Positions 10,378 to 19,523 are shown, counted from the first letter of the stretch. The stretch: DNA of 64,000 nucleotides from Companilactobacillus mindensis DSM 14500 (GCF_001434275.1 NZ_AZEZ01000004.1:82476-146475); one strand, 5' to 3'. Notes: a model not told the origin generated them from the letters alone. Translations and numbers: made by a program.

Positions 10378-11157
10378 TTACTTAGAATACAACTTATCAA
10401 CATTTCTGACTGGTGAAAAACTCAAGCGATGAATCTTCGTTCGACCGACTTCTGCCAAGGCCTCAAGGTGTTTCTTAGTCCCATAGCCGTCGTTTTGTTC
10501 AAAATCAAACTCAGGGTAAATGTGACTATACATCGTCATTAGACAGTCTCTGGCCACTTTAGCTACGATACTAGCTGCTCCGATACTGATAGATTTAGCA
10601 TCGCCTTTGATCAATTTAGTCTGTTTGATATCAACTGGTATGGTCATCGCATCGACTAAAATATGATCGGGTTTGAGATACAAACGATTGATCGAATCGG
10701 CCATCGTCAATTCAGTCGCATGATAAATATTTTCAGTATCGATCAAGTGCGGACTACCAACAGCTACACTGATATCAATGGCCTGATCACAGATCTGTTT
10801 GTACAATTCAGCTCGCTTAGTCCGTGACAATTTTTTGGAATCGTCAACTTCGTACAAAGTATTATCAGCTGGTAAAATAACGGCTGCCGTCACAACTGGT
10901 CCAGCTAATGGTCCTCGACCAACTTCGTCCACTCCAGCAACTGTCAAATTGTTTTGCCAAAATGGTTTTTCCAAAAATTCTTTGTGATGGAATCGCTCGA
11001 TCAAGTCCTGTTGATGTTGCTGTTTTTTGTGAAATTGTTCTAACAATTTTTGAACGCCAGTCCGTGAGTCGTCAGCCAATTCAGCCAACAAAACACTGTC
11101 GACAGACTCATTCAAAAGCAATTCTTTAACTTCTTTGATCGTATATTTACTCTTCAT
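10378..11157 (-). CDS. rnhB: ribonuclease HII
   Basis: This 259-residue endonuclease removes RNA from RNA/DNA hybrids and misincorporated ribonucleotides. The catalytic motif is VAGVDEVGRGPLAGPVV, and further metal ligands lie in HILVDAM and GAASIVAKVARD. An N-terminal helical extension of about 70 residues before the catalytic core is usual in Firmicute RnhB. The ATG at 11157 has GGAG six bases upstream and overlaps the end of rbgA by 11 bp. The rbgA-rnhB order is conserved in Firmicutes. Confidence 0.97.
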   Translation of the reverse strand: MKSKYTIKEVKELLLNESVDSVLLAELADDSRTGVQKLLEQFHKKQQHQQDLIERFHHKEFLEKPFWQNNLTVAGVDEVGRGPLAGPVVTAAVILPADNTLYEVDDSKKLSRTKRAELYKQICDQAIDISVAVGSPHLIDTENIYHATELTMADSINRLYLKPDHILVDAMTIPVDIKQTKLIKGDAKSISIGAASIVAKVARDCLMTMYSHIYPEFDFEQNDGYGTKKHLEALAEVGRTKIHRLSFSPVRNVDKLYSK

Positions 11158-12001
11158 AAAATTCTCCGGGAACGTCAAACGTTAAACGTCCCAGCTTCAA
11201 TTTGCGGACATCGTCGATGATCCTTCTGGATGCTCGGTCATAATCTTCTTTATAGCCAAACTTCTTAGTCAAGTTCATCAACAACTCTGGAGTCGTGTGA
11301 TTGAAGATATCTGCATTAGTTAAGCCGTAGCCTTCTTGTAATTGCTCCATATAGTGGGTCTCAAGGAAATTTAAGGCATAGATGGCAACATCATCAGGAG
11401 CATAGATTTTATCCTTGATAGCGCCTGAGAGAGCCAATTTCATCCCTACTTTTGGATCATCGATCTTAGGCCATAAAATACCGGGAGTATCCAAAAGGTC
11501 GATACCAATGTTAGTCTTCAACCAATTTTGATTCTTTGTTACGCCAGGTTTATTCCCAGTCACGGCAACGTTTTTACCGACCATACGATTCAAAATAGTT
11601 GATTTACCAACGTTAGGAATTCCCACGCACATCGCCTTGATCTGATAATTCTTAACGCCATTTTTCTCATAGCGTTCAATTTTTTCGGACAATTCTGAAC
11701 GGATCAAACTCTTGATCTTGCCTAAGCCTTTGTTGTGCTTAGCGTCAAGTTCGATCGATTCAGTCCCCTCTTGTTCAAAATTTAATTTCCAGTCGGCTGT
11801 GATCTTAGGGTCAGCTAGATCAGACTTATTCAAGATAATGATGTGCTTCTTTTGATCGATGATTTGTTCCAAAACGGGATTTCTCGATGAAAAAGGTAGT
11901 CTTGCATCAACGATCTCAAGTACGATGTCGACTAATTTCAATCGATCTTGTACTTGATTTTTTGCCTTGTTCATATGCCCCGGATACCATTGTAGTGCCA
12001 T
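11147..12001 (-). CDS. rbgA: ribosome biogenesis GTPase RbgA (YlqF)
   Basis: This 284-residue circularly permuted GTPase acts in late maturation of the 50S subunit. The order of GTP-binding motifs is permuted: NKSDLAD (G4) near residue 58 comes before GIPNVGKST (G1) near 125 and DTPGILWP (G3) near 170. The N-terminal ALQWYPGHMNKA is diagnostic. The ATG at 12001 has AGGTG upstream; ATG at 12007 and GTG at 12010 are less well spaced. It overlaps rnhB. Confidence 0.96.
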   Translation of the reverse strand: MALQWYPGHMNKAKNQVQDRLKLVDIVLEIVDARLPFSSRNPVLEQIIDQKKHIIILNKSDLADPKITADWKLNFEQEGTESIELDAKHNKGLGKIKSLIRSELSEKIERYEKNGVKNYQIKAMCVGIPNVGKSTILNRMVGKNVAVTGNKPGVTKNQNWLKTNIGIDLLDTPGILWPKIDDPKVGMKLALSGAIKDKIYAPDDVAIYALNFLETHYMEQLQEGYGLTNADIFNHTTPELLMNLTKKFGYKEDYDRASRRIIDDVRKLKLGRLTFDVPGEFYEE

Positions 12002-12022
12002 TCCCATCACCTATTTTCTCAT

Positions 12023-12247
12023 TTATTTTCTATCTATCTCTTGATACTTTTGATATGCTTCATCAAAAATCGTCATACTAGGTAAATATCCAGCATTCAA
12101 CTCCAAGTAATCTGATAACTTTTGATAATTTTCTTCTTGCTTAGGAAAAGATACGTCCCGAAAGGCATTGTTGGCAAACTCCGCCTCAGGTTCAACGCTT
12201 TCCGAATTGCGAAGAGTCATTAAAAACTCATAAAAACTACGTTTCAT
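12023..12247 (-). CDS. YozE family protein (UPF0346)
   Basis: This 74-residue protein matches the YozE SAM-like fold family ([47 protein letters not shown]). Its function is unknown in the family. AAGGAG sits just before the ATG. It lies between ypmS and rbgA, as in many lactobacilli, and is probably in one transcript with them. Confidence 0.9.
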   Translation of the reverse strand: MKRSFYEFLMTLRNSESVEPEAEFANNAFRDVSFPKQEENYQKLSDYLELNAGYLPSMTIFDEAYQKYQEIDRK

Positions 12248-12259
12248 ATCTGCTCCTTC

Positions 12260-12853
12260 CTATTGATTATTCGTAATTTTACTATTCATTACTTCAAATG
12301 ACAATTTGTCATTCTTCAAATCAATATTTTTAGCTCGGATACCGTAACCCTCTTTGGTTGTAAACTTAGTGAATTTCAACAAGATGGTTTTCTTGCCACC
12401 GTCGATACTTACCCACTCGGGAGTTTTAAAACTATTCTTAATATAATTCATAACAAAGGAAATTGGCAATGATAAACTGCCGATCTTCATCTCTTTAGCC
12501 TTTAAGAGTACATCCCCATTTGTTTTGGCGTAAGGTTGCATCAAAATTGTAAAGTGGATCTTAGCTCCCAAAAAGGCGATCGAACCGGTCAATTCGGCAT
12601 CATTCTTCAAGATCAATTGATAGTCCGTCTTGCCGTCATTCAACGTGTGTTTCAAATAATACTGAGCCATTTTGTTGGCTTCTTGTTTGTTCATGTTCAC
12701 TGTAAAGACTTTGCTATCGTCATTTGCAATCTTCGATGAAACTTGATAGTTGTCAGTTGGCGAGCTCAATACTTTCGTACCAATGATCCCCAGACCAACG
12801 ACGATGATCGCTACTAAAGCGATAAATGCATATTTCCAATAATTTCTCTTCAT
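12260..12853 (-). CDS. YpmS family membrane-anchored protein (DUF2140)
   Basis: This 197-residue protein has one N-terminal membrane segment (about residues 7-29) and an extracellular domain of about 165 residues. The conserved features NKQEANKMAQYYLKH, LTGSIAFLGAKIHFT and EGYGIRAKNIDL fit YpmS. Its biochemical role is not established. The start directly follows the YpmR-type lipase gene (2 bp), the standard ypmR-ypmS pair, so the two probably act together at the cell envelope. Confidence 0.88.
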   Translation of the reverse strand: MKRNYWKYAFIALVAIIVVGLGIIGTKVLSSPTDNYQVSSKIANDDSKVFTVNMNKQEANKMAQYYLKHTLNDGKTDYQLILKNDAELTGSIAFLGAKIHFTILMQPYAKTNGDVLLKAKEMKIGSLSLPISFVMNYIKNSFKTPEWVSIDGGKKTILLKFTKFTTKEGYGIRAKNIDLKNDKLSFEVMNSKITNNQ

Positions 12854-12855
12854 GA

Positions 12856-13710
12856 TTATTTATAAAGCCACTCCTTTGTTGTCCCACTTACTTGTTCAAA
12901 TACTTTGTCAGTCATCATATCATAACCGGTCCCATTAGGGTGGAAGTGGTCTTTCTTGTAAAGATATGGATTGACACCATCTTTTTTAACTTTGTTGTTG
13001 ACCTCTTTGGTCTGATACAAATTATTGATATCAACGAAATGAGTATCGTTAAAAGTCGATGCCACCTTAGCGGAACCTTTGTTCCAATTGACAAACGCAA
13101 TTTTGGCATTCTTGACGTTGCTGAGGTAGATACTGAATGGATTGTAGATACCGATCAAATAAATCGGTGCCGTCTTGTTGTAGCCTCTGATATCAGTTAA
13201 TAAAGTCGTCAATCGCTTGTCGAATTTGACTTGTTCGTCCGCAATGTCGCCTTCGGTCAAGTCTAGACCCTTACGTTGCAACAAGTGCATAAAGTCGTTT
13301 CCACCGACAGTTACCGTAATGATATCGGCTTTGGGAAGATCTCGGTGCATCTTTTTGTTTGAATGCATCCGCGCCATGATCTGAGTACTTGTGTCGCCAG
13401 ATACGCCGTAGTTATAGGCTTGCGTTGGAACATCATACTTTTTTTGAACCTTTTGTTTCAGACGCGTCACATATCCGCCACCGACTGACTTGGAATCACC
13501 AACACCTTGAGTCAAGGAGTCACCGATCGCTACGATACTGATATTTTTCTTCTTAGGGATGACCTTCTTTTTTGGTTTACTTGTTTTAGTCTTCGTATTA
13601 ACGACTTGAGCTTGTTCCTGGTGATTATTATTGACCAGATAATAAGCTCCACCGCCAATCGCAATTAGAACTACTATGATAACAATGATCCAAATACTTT
13701 TTTTCTTCAT
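12856..13710 (-). CDS. membrane-anchored SGNH/GDSL hydrolase, YpmR-like
   Basis: This 284-residue protein has one N-terminal membrane segment (about 5-26), a Lys/Thr-rich linker and an SGNH esterase domain. Block I is VAIGDSLTQGVGD (Ser nucleophile), block III is TVGGNDFMHLL, and block V is DHFHPNGTGYD (Asp-His). All catalytic residues are present, so it is probably an active extracellular ester hydrolase; the substrate is unknown. It is followed by ypmS. Confidence 0.92.
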   Translation of the reverse strand: MKKKSIWIIVIIVVLIAIGGGAYYLVNNNHQEQAQVVNTKTKTSKPKKKVIPKKKNISIVAIGDSLTQGVGDSKSVGGGYVTRLKQKVQKKYDVPTQAYNYGVSGDTSTQIMARMHSNKKMHRDLPKADIITVTVGGNDFMHLLQRKGLDLTEGDIADEQVKFDKRLTTLLTDIRGYNKTAPIYLIGIYNPFSIYLSNVKNAKIAFVNWNKGSAKVASTFNDTHFVDINNLYQTKEVNNKVKKDGVNPYLYKKDHFHPNGTGYDMMTDKVFEQVSGTTKEWLYK

Positions 13711-13729
13711 TTATTAATCCATCTTTCAA

Positions 13730-13763
13730 AAAAAAGCCGATGCAATAATCATCAGCTTTTTAC
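13730..13763 (-). terminator. intrinsic terminator after degV
   Basis: On the minus strand AAAAAGCTGATG pairs with CATCGGCTTTTT (one G-U pair, 7-base loop) and is followed by a U run. It lies just downstream of the degV stop and upstream of the SGNH hydrolase. Confidence 0.8.
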
Positions 13764-13766
13764 CTT

Positions 13767-14609
13767 TTACTCTGTATAAAATTCAATTGCAAAGGCACCG
13801 GACCCAGCGTGCGTCGCGATGACCGGACTGGTTACTCTGATCAACAGCGGTACGTCAGGTACAATCTCTGCCAATTTAGCTTTTAATTCGTTTACATAAT
13901 CCATTTTGTCAACATATGAGATACCAATGGCTTTGATATTTTCTAGACCTTTGATCTCGTCAATTACGCCACTCATATATTTCTCAATCGTCTTGCGACC
14001 ACGGCCACGTTTAACGACATCCAAGCTGTTATTTTTAACTATCAATACCAAATTGATATTTAAAATTGTTGACAAAGTTCCCGCAAACTTGCTTAAACGG
14101 CCACCACGAAGGATGTTTTCAATACTTGTAACACCCATGTACAATTTAGTATTGTCACGGACCTTTTCAACTGCTGCTTTGATTTCGGCAACTGATTTAC
14201 CTTCTTGAGCCAACTTTGCAGCCTTTAGAACTTGGAAACCTTGGGCACGGTCAGTGAACTGAGTATCGATCACTTCCATGTGACGGTCGGTCATTTCAGC
14301 TACTTGTCTAGCAGCGTTGATTGTACCACTGATTGCTGGTGTCATGATCAATGCCAAAATATCAGTATAATCGTCAGGAACTTCATCGATCACTTTCATG
14401 AAAGTACCGATTGAAGGCTGTGATGTTTTGGGAAGATCTTTTGAAGCGTCCATTTCACGAACGAACTCTTCTCTAGTTATATTAACACCGTCAGTGTAAG
14501 TTTTTTCATCGATACTGATTGTCAAAGGTACGATACCAATATCGTATTTTTCTATTTCTTCTGGAGTTAATTGTACCGACGAATCGGCAAGGATTTTTAC
14601 TTTACTCAT
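13767..14609 (-). CDS. DegV family fatty-acid-binding protein
   Basis: This 280-residue protein has the DegV/FakB fold. The N-terminal ILADSSVQLTPEE, the DGVNITREEF loop, the conserved TSQPSIGTF motif and the C-terminal VTSPVIATHAGSGAFAIEFY are all typical. FakB-type proteins hold a fatty acid while FakA phosphorylates it for phospholipid synthesis. No fakA is in the window, so the link is from the family only. A promoter lies upstream and a terminator follows. Confidence 0.93.
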   Translation of the reverse strand: MSKVKILADSSVQLTPEEIEKYDIGIVPLTISIDEKTYTDGVNITREEFVREMDASKDLPKTSQPSIGTFMKVIDEVPDDYTDILALIMTPAISGTINAARQVAEMTDRHMEVIDTQFTDRAQGFQVLKAAKLAQEGKSVAEIKAAVEKVRDNTKLYMGVTSIENILRGGRLSKFAGTLSTILNINLVLIVKNNSLDVVKRGRGRKTIEKYMSGVIDEIKGLENIKAIGISYVDKMDYVNELKAKLAEIVPDVPLLIRVTSPVIATHAGSGAFAIEFYTE

Positions 14610-14650
14610 TTTATCCCTCTTTCATAGGGTCTTAGTTCTTAATTTCTTCA

Positions 14651-14678
14651 ATTATACCAATAATATAGCCGTTTTGAA
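14651..14678 (-). promoter_or_regulatory. sigma-A promoter for degV
   Basis: TTCAAA, 16 bases, then a perfect TATAAT on the minus strand, about 40 bases before the degV start. Confidence 0.7.
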
Positions 14679-14762
14679 AAAGCTCTTTTATATCAAGCGT
14701 TTCTATTGTCATTTTTTCATGGCTACGAATACGGCTCAAAGATACACTTAAACTAATAATAG

Positions 14763-14785
14763 CCCATAATCTTGCTGATTGTGGG
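14763..14785 (-). terminator. possible terminator for the 40-residue peptide gene
   Basis: CCCACAATC pairs with GATTATGGG (one mismatch) around a 5-base loop, followed on the minus strand by a weak U-rich tail. It lies about 90 bases beyond the small gene at 14877-14999. Confidence 0.5.
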
Positions 14786-14876
14786 TTTAATAGCTAGAAC
14801 TTATTTTATCATTTATTAAGCATCTTGTTTACTGATTTTTTTATACCAAATATTAATCGATCATCAAAATAACATG

Positions 14877-14999
14877 TTAAATGAAATTGGTCCAACTTGC
14901 TATCAAAACTGCTATACACAAAATTATTCCGATCCAATAGCCTATTATGATCACAATATCTTTGTAATTTGGCTTTGCTTGGTGCCTATATTTTTTCAT
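14877..14999 (-). CDS. small single-pass membrane protein, 40 residues
   Basis: The frame gives MKKYRHQAKPNYKD followed by a hydrophobic segment (about residues 15-36) and a short tail. GGAG lies 10 bases before the ATG. An in-frame ATG at 15029 would add ten residues but has no clear ribosome binding site. A basic N-terminus followed by one membrane helix predicts an inside-N topology. I do not recognise a family. It is isolated between degV and the divergent trhA, with a possible terminator after it. It could be a conserved lactobacillar peptide or a chance frame; the ribosome binding site and strong amphipathy favour a gene. Confidence 0.5.
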   Translation of the reverse strand: MKKYRHQAKPNYKDIVIIIGYWIGIILCIAVLIASWTNFI

Positions 15000-15085
15000 A
15001 ATACTATCGCTCCACTTCTTTAAAACCATGTTAACATTCTTTCACTTGCTCAATAGCTACGGAATAAATTCTTATCTTCAAATAA

Positions 15086-15136
15086 AAATGCTTCACAACT
15101 GTTAGACAAAAAATCCAACCATTATGAAGCATTTAA
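15086..15136. repeat. long imperfect hairpin in the trhA upstream region
   Basis: AAATGCTTCA and TGAAGCATTT form a 10-bp outer stem, and the inner arms pair in 7 of 11 positions around an A-rich loop. Read on the minus strand the hairpin ends in a U-rich stretch and looks like a terminator, yet no minus-strand gene precedes it. Confidence 0.6.
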
Positions 15137-15152
15137 ATTTCATCAATCACCA

Positions 15153-15182
15153 TTGTCTGCCAAGTCCTTAGACGTTTATAAT
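15153..15182 (+). promoter_or_regulatory. probable promoter for trhA
   Basis: TTGTCT, 18 bases, TATAAT, about 38 bases before the trhA ATG. Confidence 0.6.
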
Positions 15183-15220
15183 AGTCAAAGTAACTATTCA
15201 ATACAATTGGAGCTTTGAAA

Positions 15221-15871
15221 ATGTCGAAAAAACATAATTTTTCTAGAGCCTATCTGATTACAGATCAGGTCTTTAGTGCCGTGACCCACGGAATCGGGAT
15301 CATTTTAGCGATAATCGGTGCAATCTTTCTTCTCATTAAAGGGTTTCATCAAGGGGATCCTTTGAACATTACAGCTTATTTTATATATGCTTTCACATTA
15401 TTCTTTTTATATTTGAGTTCAACCTTGTTTCACAGTCTCTATTTCACTAGAGCTAAGGGCGTCTTTCAAATATTCGATCACAGTTCAATCTTTTTGATGA
15501 TTGCTGGGACTTACACTCCTTACTGTCTGATTGCGTTACACTCAGCTTTTGGTTACAGTATTCTAGCTTTCATCTGGGTCTTAGCAATCGGTGGCATCCT
15601 CTACAAGATCTTCAATGTTGGTCGTTTCAAATACTTCGAGACCTTACTTTACGTCTTGATGGGCTGGGCGATCATCATTGCGATGAAACCACTCTACGTT
15701 GCCATCGGTGCCAAAGGGATCGCCTTGTTAGTCGCCGGAGGAGTAGCGTTTACAGTTGGAGCTTGCTTGTATCTGATGAAAAATCTCAAGTACATCCACG
15801 TCATCTGGCATATTTTTGTCATGATTGGAACTGCTTTGATGTACTTTTCAGTTTACTTGTACGTTAATTAA
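15221..15871 (+). CDS. trhA: hemolysin III / PAQR family membrane protein (TrhA, YqfA-like)
   Basis: This 216-residue protein has seven hydrophobic segments. The PAQR metal-site motifs are present: ITDQVFSAVTHGIG in segment 1, SSTLFHSLYF and FDHSSIFLMIAGTYTPY in the middle, and HVIWHIFVMIG near the end. TrhA affects membrane energetics and fatty acid homeostasis in other bacteria; hemolysis is a historical label. The ATG at 15221 has GGAG 8 bases upstream; a TTG two codons earlier is less likely. Its stop overlaps the stop of dfrA, which is convergent. Confidence 0.93.
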   Translation: MSKKHNFSRAYLITDQVFSAVTHGIGIILAIIGAIFLLIKGFHQGDPLNITAYFIYAFTLFFLYLSSTLFHSLYFTRAKGVFQIFDHSSIFLMIAGTYTPYCLIALHSAFGYSILAFIWVLAIGGILYKIFNVGRFKYFETLLYVLMGWAIIIAMKPLYVAIGAKGIALLVAGGVAFTVGACLYLMKNLKYIHVIWHIFVMIGTALMYFSVYLYVN

Positions 15872-16356
15872 ATTCTTTGATAAGTTTCGAAGGTATACGG
15901 ATAGATATTTTTATCGTCCACGATACCTTCTTTTTTTTCGGTCAATTTGAATTGATCATAGTCCAATTTAGTCATCTTTACATCGCCACTAAACTCATGG
16001 TCGATCTTGGTAACATACAAGCGGTCCACGTCATCCTTGAACAGATCAAAGATCCCCGCTCCACCGATCACCATCACTTCATCATCTGGCTGCACGAATT
16101 CTTTTAACTGGCTCTTGTCCGTGATCAAAACGACTGATTCAGGAACTTGGTAATCCGGATTACGTGAGATCACAATATTCAATCGTTTTGGCAAAGGACC
16201 GTTGGGAAAACTCTCAAAAGTCTTTCGCCCCATCACAATGGGATGATTCATCGTCACATCTTTAAATCGTTTCATGTCATTGGGTAAGGTCCATGGCAAG
16301 TGTCCGTCAACGCCAATAACGTGATTCTTAGCTTCTGCCCAAACAAAACTTATCAT
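15868..16356 (-). CDS. dfrA: dihydrofolate reductase
   Basis: This 162-residue enzyme reduces dihydrofolate to tetrahydrofolate with NADPH. Motifs in order are WAEAKNHVIGVDGHLPW, NDMKRF with the substrate-pocket Asp, PIVMGRKTFESFP, VMVIGGAGIFDLF and the C-terminal strands. It follows thyA by 10 bp, and the pair runs the thymidylate cycle: ThyA makes dihydrofolate and DfrA regenerates tetrahydrofolate. GGAG precedes the ATG. Confidence 0.97.
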   Translation of the reverse strand: MISFVWAEAKNHVIGVDGHLPWTLPNDMKRFKDVTMNHPIVMGRKTFESFPNGPLPKRLNIVISRNPDYQVPESVVLITDKSQLKEFVQPDDEVMVIGGAGIFDLFKDDVDRLYVTKIDHEFSGDVKMTKLDYDQFKLTEKKEGIVDDKNIYPYTFETYQRI

Positions 16357-16366
16357 CTAAATTCTC

Positions 16367-17317
16367 CTAAACGGCAACCGGAGCCTTGATAGCTGGTTGC
16401 GGATTATAATTGGTCACCTTAATATCGTCAACATCGATATCAAAAATGCTCTTGTCACTTTCGATCTCTAATTGTGGACCGGTTGTAGCTGTGCGGTTGA
16501 GTTGAGTTTTGACTTGCTTTAAGTGGTTGTCATAAATATGGGCATCCCCCAAAGTATGTACGAACTCGCCGACTTCTAAACCAGTTTCCCGGGCGATCAA
16601 ATGCGTCAACAAAGCGTAACTAGCAATATTGAACGGAACGCCTAAGAACAAATCGCCGCTTCTTTGATACAACTGACAAGACAACTTATTATCATTGACA
16701 TAAAACTGGAATAACGTGTGACATGGTGGTAAGGCCATTGATGGCACATCTTCGGGATTCCAAGCACTGACAATCAAGCGCCGTGAATCAGGAGTTTTTT
16801 TGATCTGTTCAATGACATTTTTGATCTGATCGATAAAACCACCGTCACGAGTTTGCCAATGACGCCACTGAGCCCCATAGACATCGCCAAGATTGCCATA
16901 TTTTTTAGCAAATGCATCATCTGTCAAAATATTTTGATCAAACTTAGCTTTTTCGATTTTATAGGCTTGATTGAATTCGTCATCTATTAGTGAACGACGG
17001 CCAAAGTCAGTCATATCTGGGCCTTTGTAGTCAGCACTCTCAATGTAATTTTTGAAAGCCCACTCGTCCCAAATGTGATTCTTGTGCTCCAATAAATATT
17101 TAATATTCGTATCGCCATGCAAAAACCACAACAATTCACTCTTGATCAATCCAAAAGGAATCTTTTTTGTCGTTAACAGTGGAAATGATTCTTGAAGGTC
17201 AAAGCGCATTTGATATCCAAAAGTACTGATAGTACCTGTTCCCGTTCGATCGCTCTTTTGATGACCGTGTTCTAAAACATATCTTAAAAGATCCAAATAT
17301 TGTTGTTCGTTATGCAT
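16367..17317 (-). CDS. thyA: thymidylate synthase
   Basis: This 316-residue enzyme methylates dUMP to dTMP with methylene-tetrahydrofolate. The nucleophilic Cys lies in [12 protein letters not shown], the dUMP-binding [15 protein letters not shown] motif follows, and the N-terminal SDRTGTGT holds the phosphate-binding Arg. It has the longer insert (about residues 90-140) seen in lactobacillar and Bacillus ThyA of the 316-residue class. It lies between the ABC-F gene and dfrA in one minus-strand operon. Confidence 0.98.
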   Translation of the reverse strand: MHNEQQYLDLLRYVLEHGHQKSDRTGTGTISTFGYQMRFDLQESFPLLTTKKIPFGLIKSELLWFLHGDTNIKYLLEHKNHIWDEWAFKNYIESADYKGPDMTDFGRRSLIDDEFNQAYKIEKAKFDQNILTDDAFAKKYGNLGDVYGAQWRHWQTRDGGFIDQIKNVIEQIKKTPDSRRLIVSAWNPEDVPSMALPPCHTLFQFYVNDNKLSCQLYQRSGDLFLGVPFNIASYALLTHLIARETGLEVGEFVHTLGDAHIYDNHLKQVKTQLNRTATTGPQLEIESDKSIFDIDVDDIKVTNYNPQPAIKAPVAV

Positions 17318-17326
17318 GATATTCTC

Positions 17327-19225
17327 CTAAATAAATTGACCTAAGTATTCCCAACGATCCATCAATTCATCAGATTCTTTCGTCTTCTCATCGAGCTGGC
17401 GTTGGCAGTCCATTAATTTTTCATAGCCATTTTCTGGATCATTGAGTTCCTTTTTCAATTGTGCCATTTCATCGTCTAATTTTTCAATTTTTGGCTCCAA
17501 TTTATTGAATTCCATCTGTTCGGCGTAAGTTAATTTCTTCTTAACGTCTGGTTTCTCAGCCGCTTTTTGCTTCGTTTCTTCATGCTTTTGTTCTTGAACC
17601 GCATGGTGCTTAGCCTGTTTAGCGGCCGTGGCCTTTTGTAGATAGTTGGAGTATGAATCGTAGCTCTCCTCAATTTCACCTTGACCTTCAAAGATCAATA
17701 ATTTGGCAGCCACTTTATCCAAGAAGTAACGGTCATGGGAAACGGCCAAAACAGTTCCCTTGAAACTGTCGAGATAATTTTCAAGGATCGTCAAAGTTTC
17801 AATATCCAAGTTATTGGTTGGCTCATCCAACAACAATACATTAGGTTGGTCCATCAAAATAGCTAACAAGTAGAGACGACGCTTTTCACCACCGGAGAGT
17901 TCTCTAATAAAGGCTCCCTGCATTTGGTGATCGAACTTGAAAGTGTCAAGCATTTGTGAGGCCGACATGTGTGAACCATCGTTGTTTTTAACCCCTTGAC
18001 CGATCGATTCCAAATATCTGATCACTCGTTTGTCAGGGTCCATATTACGCGTATGCTGCGTGTAGTAACCTAAGCGCACGGTTTGACCAGTCTTGATTTC
18101 CCCACTGTCTAGTGGCAATTGGTCAGCAATCGCATTCAAAAAGGTCGTTTTACCAGAACCATTGGCACCAGTAATACCGATGCGGTCGCCACGAGAAACT
18201 AAATAACTGAAATCCTTTAAGATCACATGGTCTTTGAAGGCTAAATTAGCATCTTTGATGTCAAAAACATCATTACCTAAACGTTGTTGCGCAATATCGA
18301 TCGACATTTCTTTTTGAACATCAGGTTTATCTTGCAAATCTTCCTTTAAGTCGTTGAAACGATCTTTTCTAGCTTGTTGCTTTGTTCCACGAGCTTTTAC
18401 ACCAGCACGCATCCACTTCAATTCTTGCTTGTAGAGTTGTGTCTTGTGGTGTTGTTCGGAGGCTAAAATATCCTCATTGTCAGCTTTTTGTTGCAAATAC
18501 TTCTCATAATTACCGTCGTACTCAGTTACGTTACGATTTTCGAGTTCAAAAATACGGGTAGCTACTTCATTCAAGAAGTAACGGTCGTGGGTCACGAACA
18601 ATACTGAGCCTTTATATTTGCTTAGATATGACTGCAACCAGTCGATAGCTTCATAATCCAAGTGGTTGGTTGGCTCGTCTAAAATCAACAAGTCAGCATC
18701 AGAGATCAACGTCTGAGCTAAGGCAACTCGTCTTTGTTGACCACCGGAAAGTTCGCCGATCTTTTTGTCCAATTCAGTGATGCCTAATTTATTGAGAATC
18801 GACTTGACGTCTGATTCCATTTGCCAAGCTTCGGCCGCATTCATTTTTTCTTGTAATTTGAAGAATTCGTCTTGGAGTTTAGCATCAGTCGAATTTTCAT
18901 TGAATTTAGCGAGGGCATTTTCGTATTGACGGATCAATTGGAAAACTTCGCCGCTACCATTGAATACAGAGTCGATAACCGTTGATTCTGCATCCAATTT
19001 AGGTTGCTGTTCCAAATAAGAGATCTTGTAGTCTTTGGGTTTTTCAATGTTGATCGTATTGAGGTCACTGGTGTTGACGATTCCATCCAACAGTGTTGTT
19101 TTACCAGTACCATTGAGTCCTAGAAGTCCGATGCGGTCGCCTTCATTGATCGTAAAAGTTACGTCAGTGAAAAGAGTTTTTTCACCGAATGATTTTGATG
19201 CGTTTGAGATATTTAAGGTTTTCAA
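17327..19225 (-). CDS. ABC-F family ATPase, Uup type
   Basis: This 632-residue protein has two ATP-binding domains and no membrane segments. Walker A motifs are GLNGTGKTTLL and GANGSGKTTFL; signature motifs are LSGGQQRR and LSGGEKRR; both Walker B motifs end in LLDEPTN or LILDEPTN. The linker between them is rich in charged residues, and the C-terminal 90 residues form a Lys/Glu coiled coil typical of Uup. ABC-F proteins act on the ribosome or, for Uup, in nucleic-acid transactions. The start is TTG at 19225 with GGTGAAA upstream. It leads into thyA. Confidence 0.9.
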   Translation of the reverse strand: MKTLNISNASKSFGEKTLFTDVTFTINEGDRIGLLGLNGTGKTTLLDGIVNTSDLNTINIEKPKDYKISYLEQQPKLDAESTVIDSVFNGSGEVFQLIRQYENALAKFNENSTDAKLQDEFFKLQEKMNAAEAWQMESDVKSILNKLGITELDKKIGELSGGQQRRVALAQTLISDADLLILDEPTNHLDYEAIDWLQSYLSKYKGSVLFVTHDRYFLNEVATRIFELENRNVTEYDGNYEKYLQQKADNEDILASEQHHKTQLYKQELKWMRAGVKARGTKQQARKDRFNDLKEDLQDKPDVQKEMSIDIAQQRLGNDVFDIKDANLAFKDHVILKDFSYLVSRGDRIGITGANGSGKTTFLNAIADQLPLDSGEIKTGQTVRLGYYTQHTRNMDPDKRVIRYLESIGQGVKNNDGSHMSASQMLDTFKFDHQMQGAFIRELSGGEKRRLYLLAILMDQPNVLLLDEPTNNLDIETLTILENYLDSFKGTVLAVSHDRYFLDKVAAKLLIFEGQGEIEESYDSYSNYLQKATAAKQAKHHAVQEQKHEETKQKAAEKPDVKKKLTYAEQMEFNKLEPKIEKLDDEMAQLKKELNDPENGYEKLMDCQRQLDEKTKESDELMDRWEYLGQFI

Positions 19226-19252
19226 TTATTTCACCACTATAAATAAAAAATT

Positions 19253-19274
19253 CCTCTACCCAAGTAGATAGAGG
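19253..19274 (-). terminator. terminator between the 56-residue gene and uup
   Basis: CCTCTA pairs with TAGAGG and is followed on the minus strand by an A-to-U run (positions 19250-19243). Confidence 0.6.
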
Positions 19275-19331
19275 TAATGTTACTTTTCAACAATTATTAT
19301 TACATGTAAGCAGACGATTGTAAAACATCAC

Positions 19332-19502
19332 TTAATATTGTTGGAGCTGGTCTACAGTGTAATACAGCTGCTGCGTGCCACCGAATCGTACCAAGAGCTT
19401 TTCATTCTTTTGATCATAAAAGACCACTGCTCCAATTTGATCATGCATGCCATCTTTTTGGTCAACGATCTTTACCATTGTACCAATTTTTAAATCACCC
19501 AT
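19332..19502 (-). CDS. small basic/beta-rich protein, 56 residues
   Basis: The frame starts MGDLKIGTMVKIVDQKD and ends VDQLQQY. The alternation of short hydrophobic strands and Gly turns (IGTMVKIVD, IGAVVFYD, KLLVRFGG) looks like a small KOW or SH3-like barrel, but I cannot name the family. Its ATG follows a run of G and A residues (GGGGGAAAAA) that can serve as ribosome binding site. Terminators lie on both sides, so it is its own short transcript or reads through from the gene at 19567. The stop is at 19332. Confidence 0.65.
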   Translation of the reverse strand: MGDLKIGTMVKIVDQKDGMHDQIGAVVFYDQKNEKLLVRFGGTQQLYYTVDQLQQY

Positions 19503-19523
19503 TTTTTCCCCCAGTCTAAAAAA

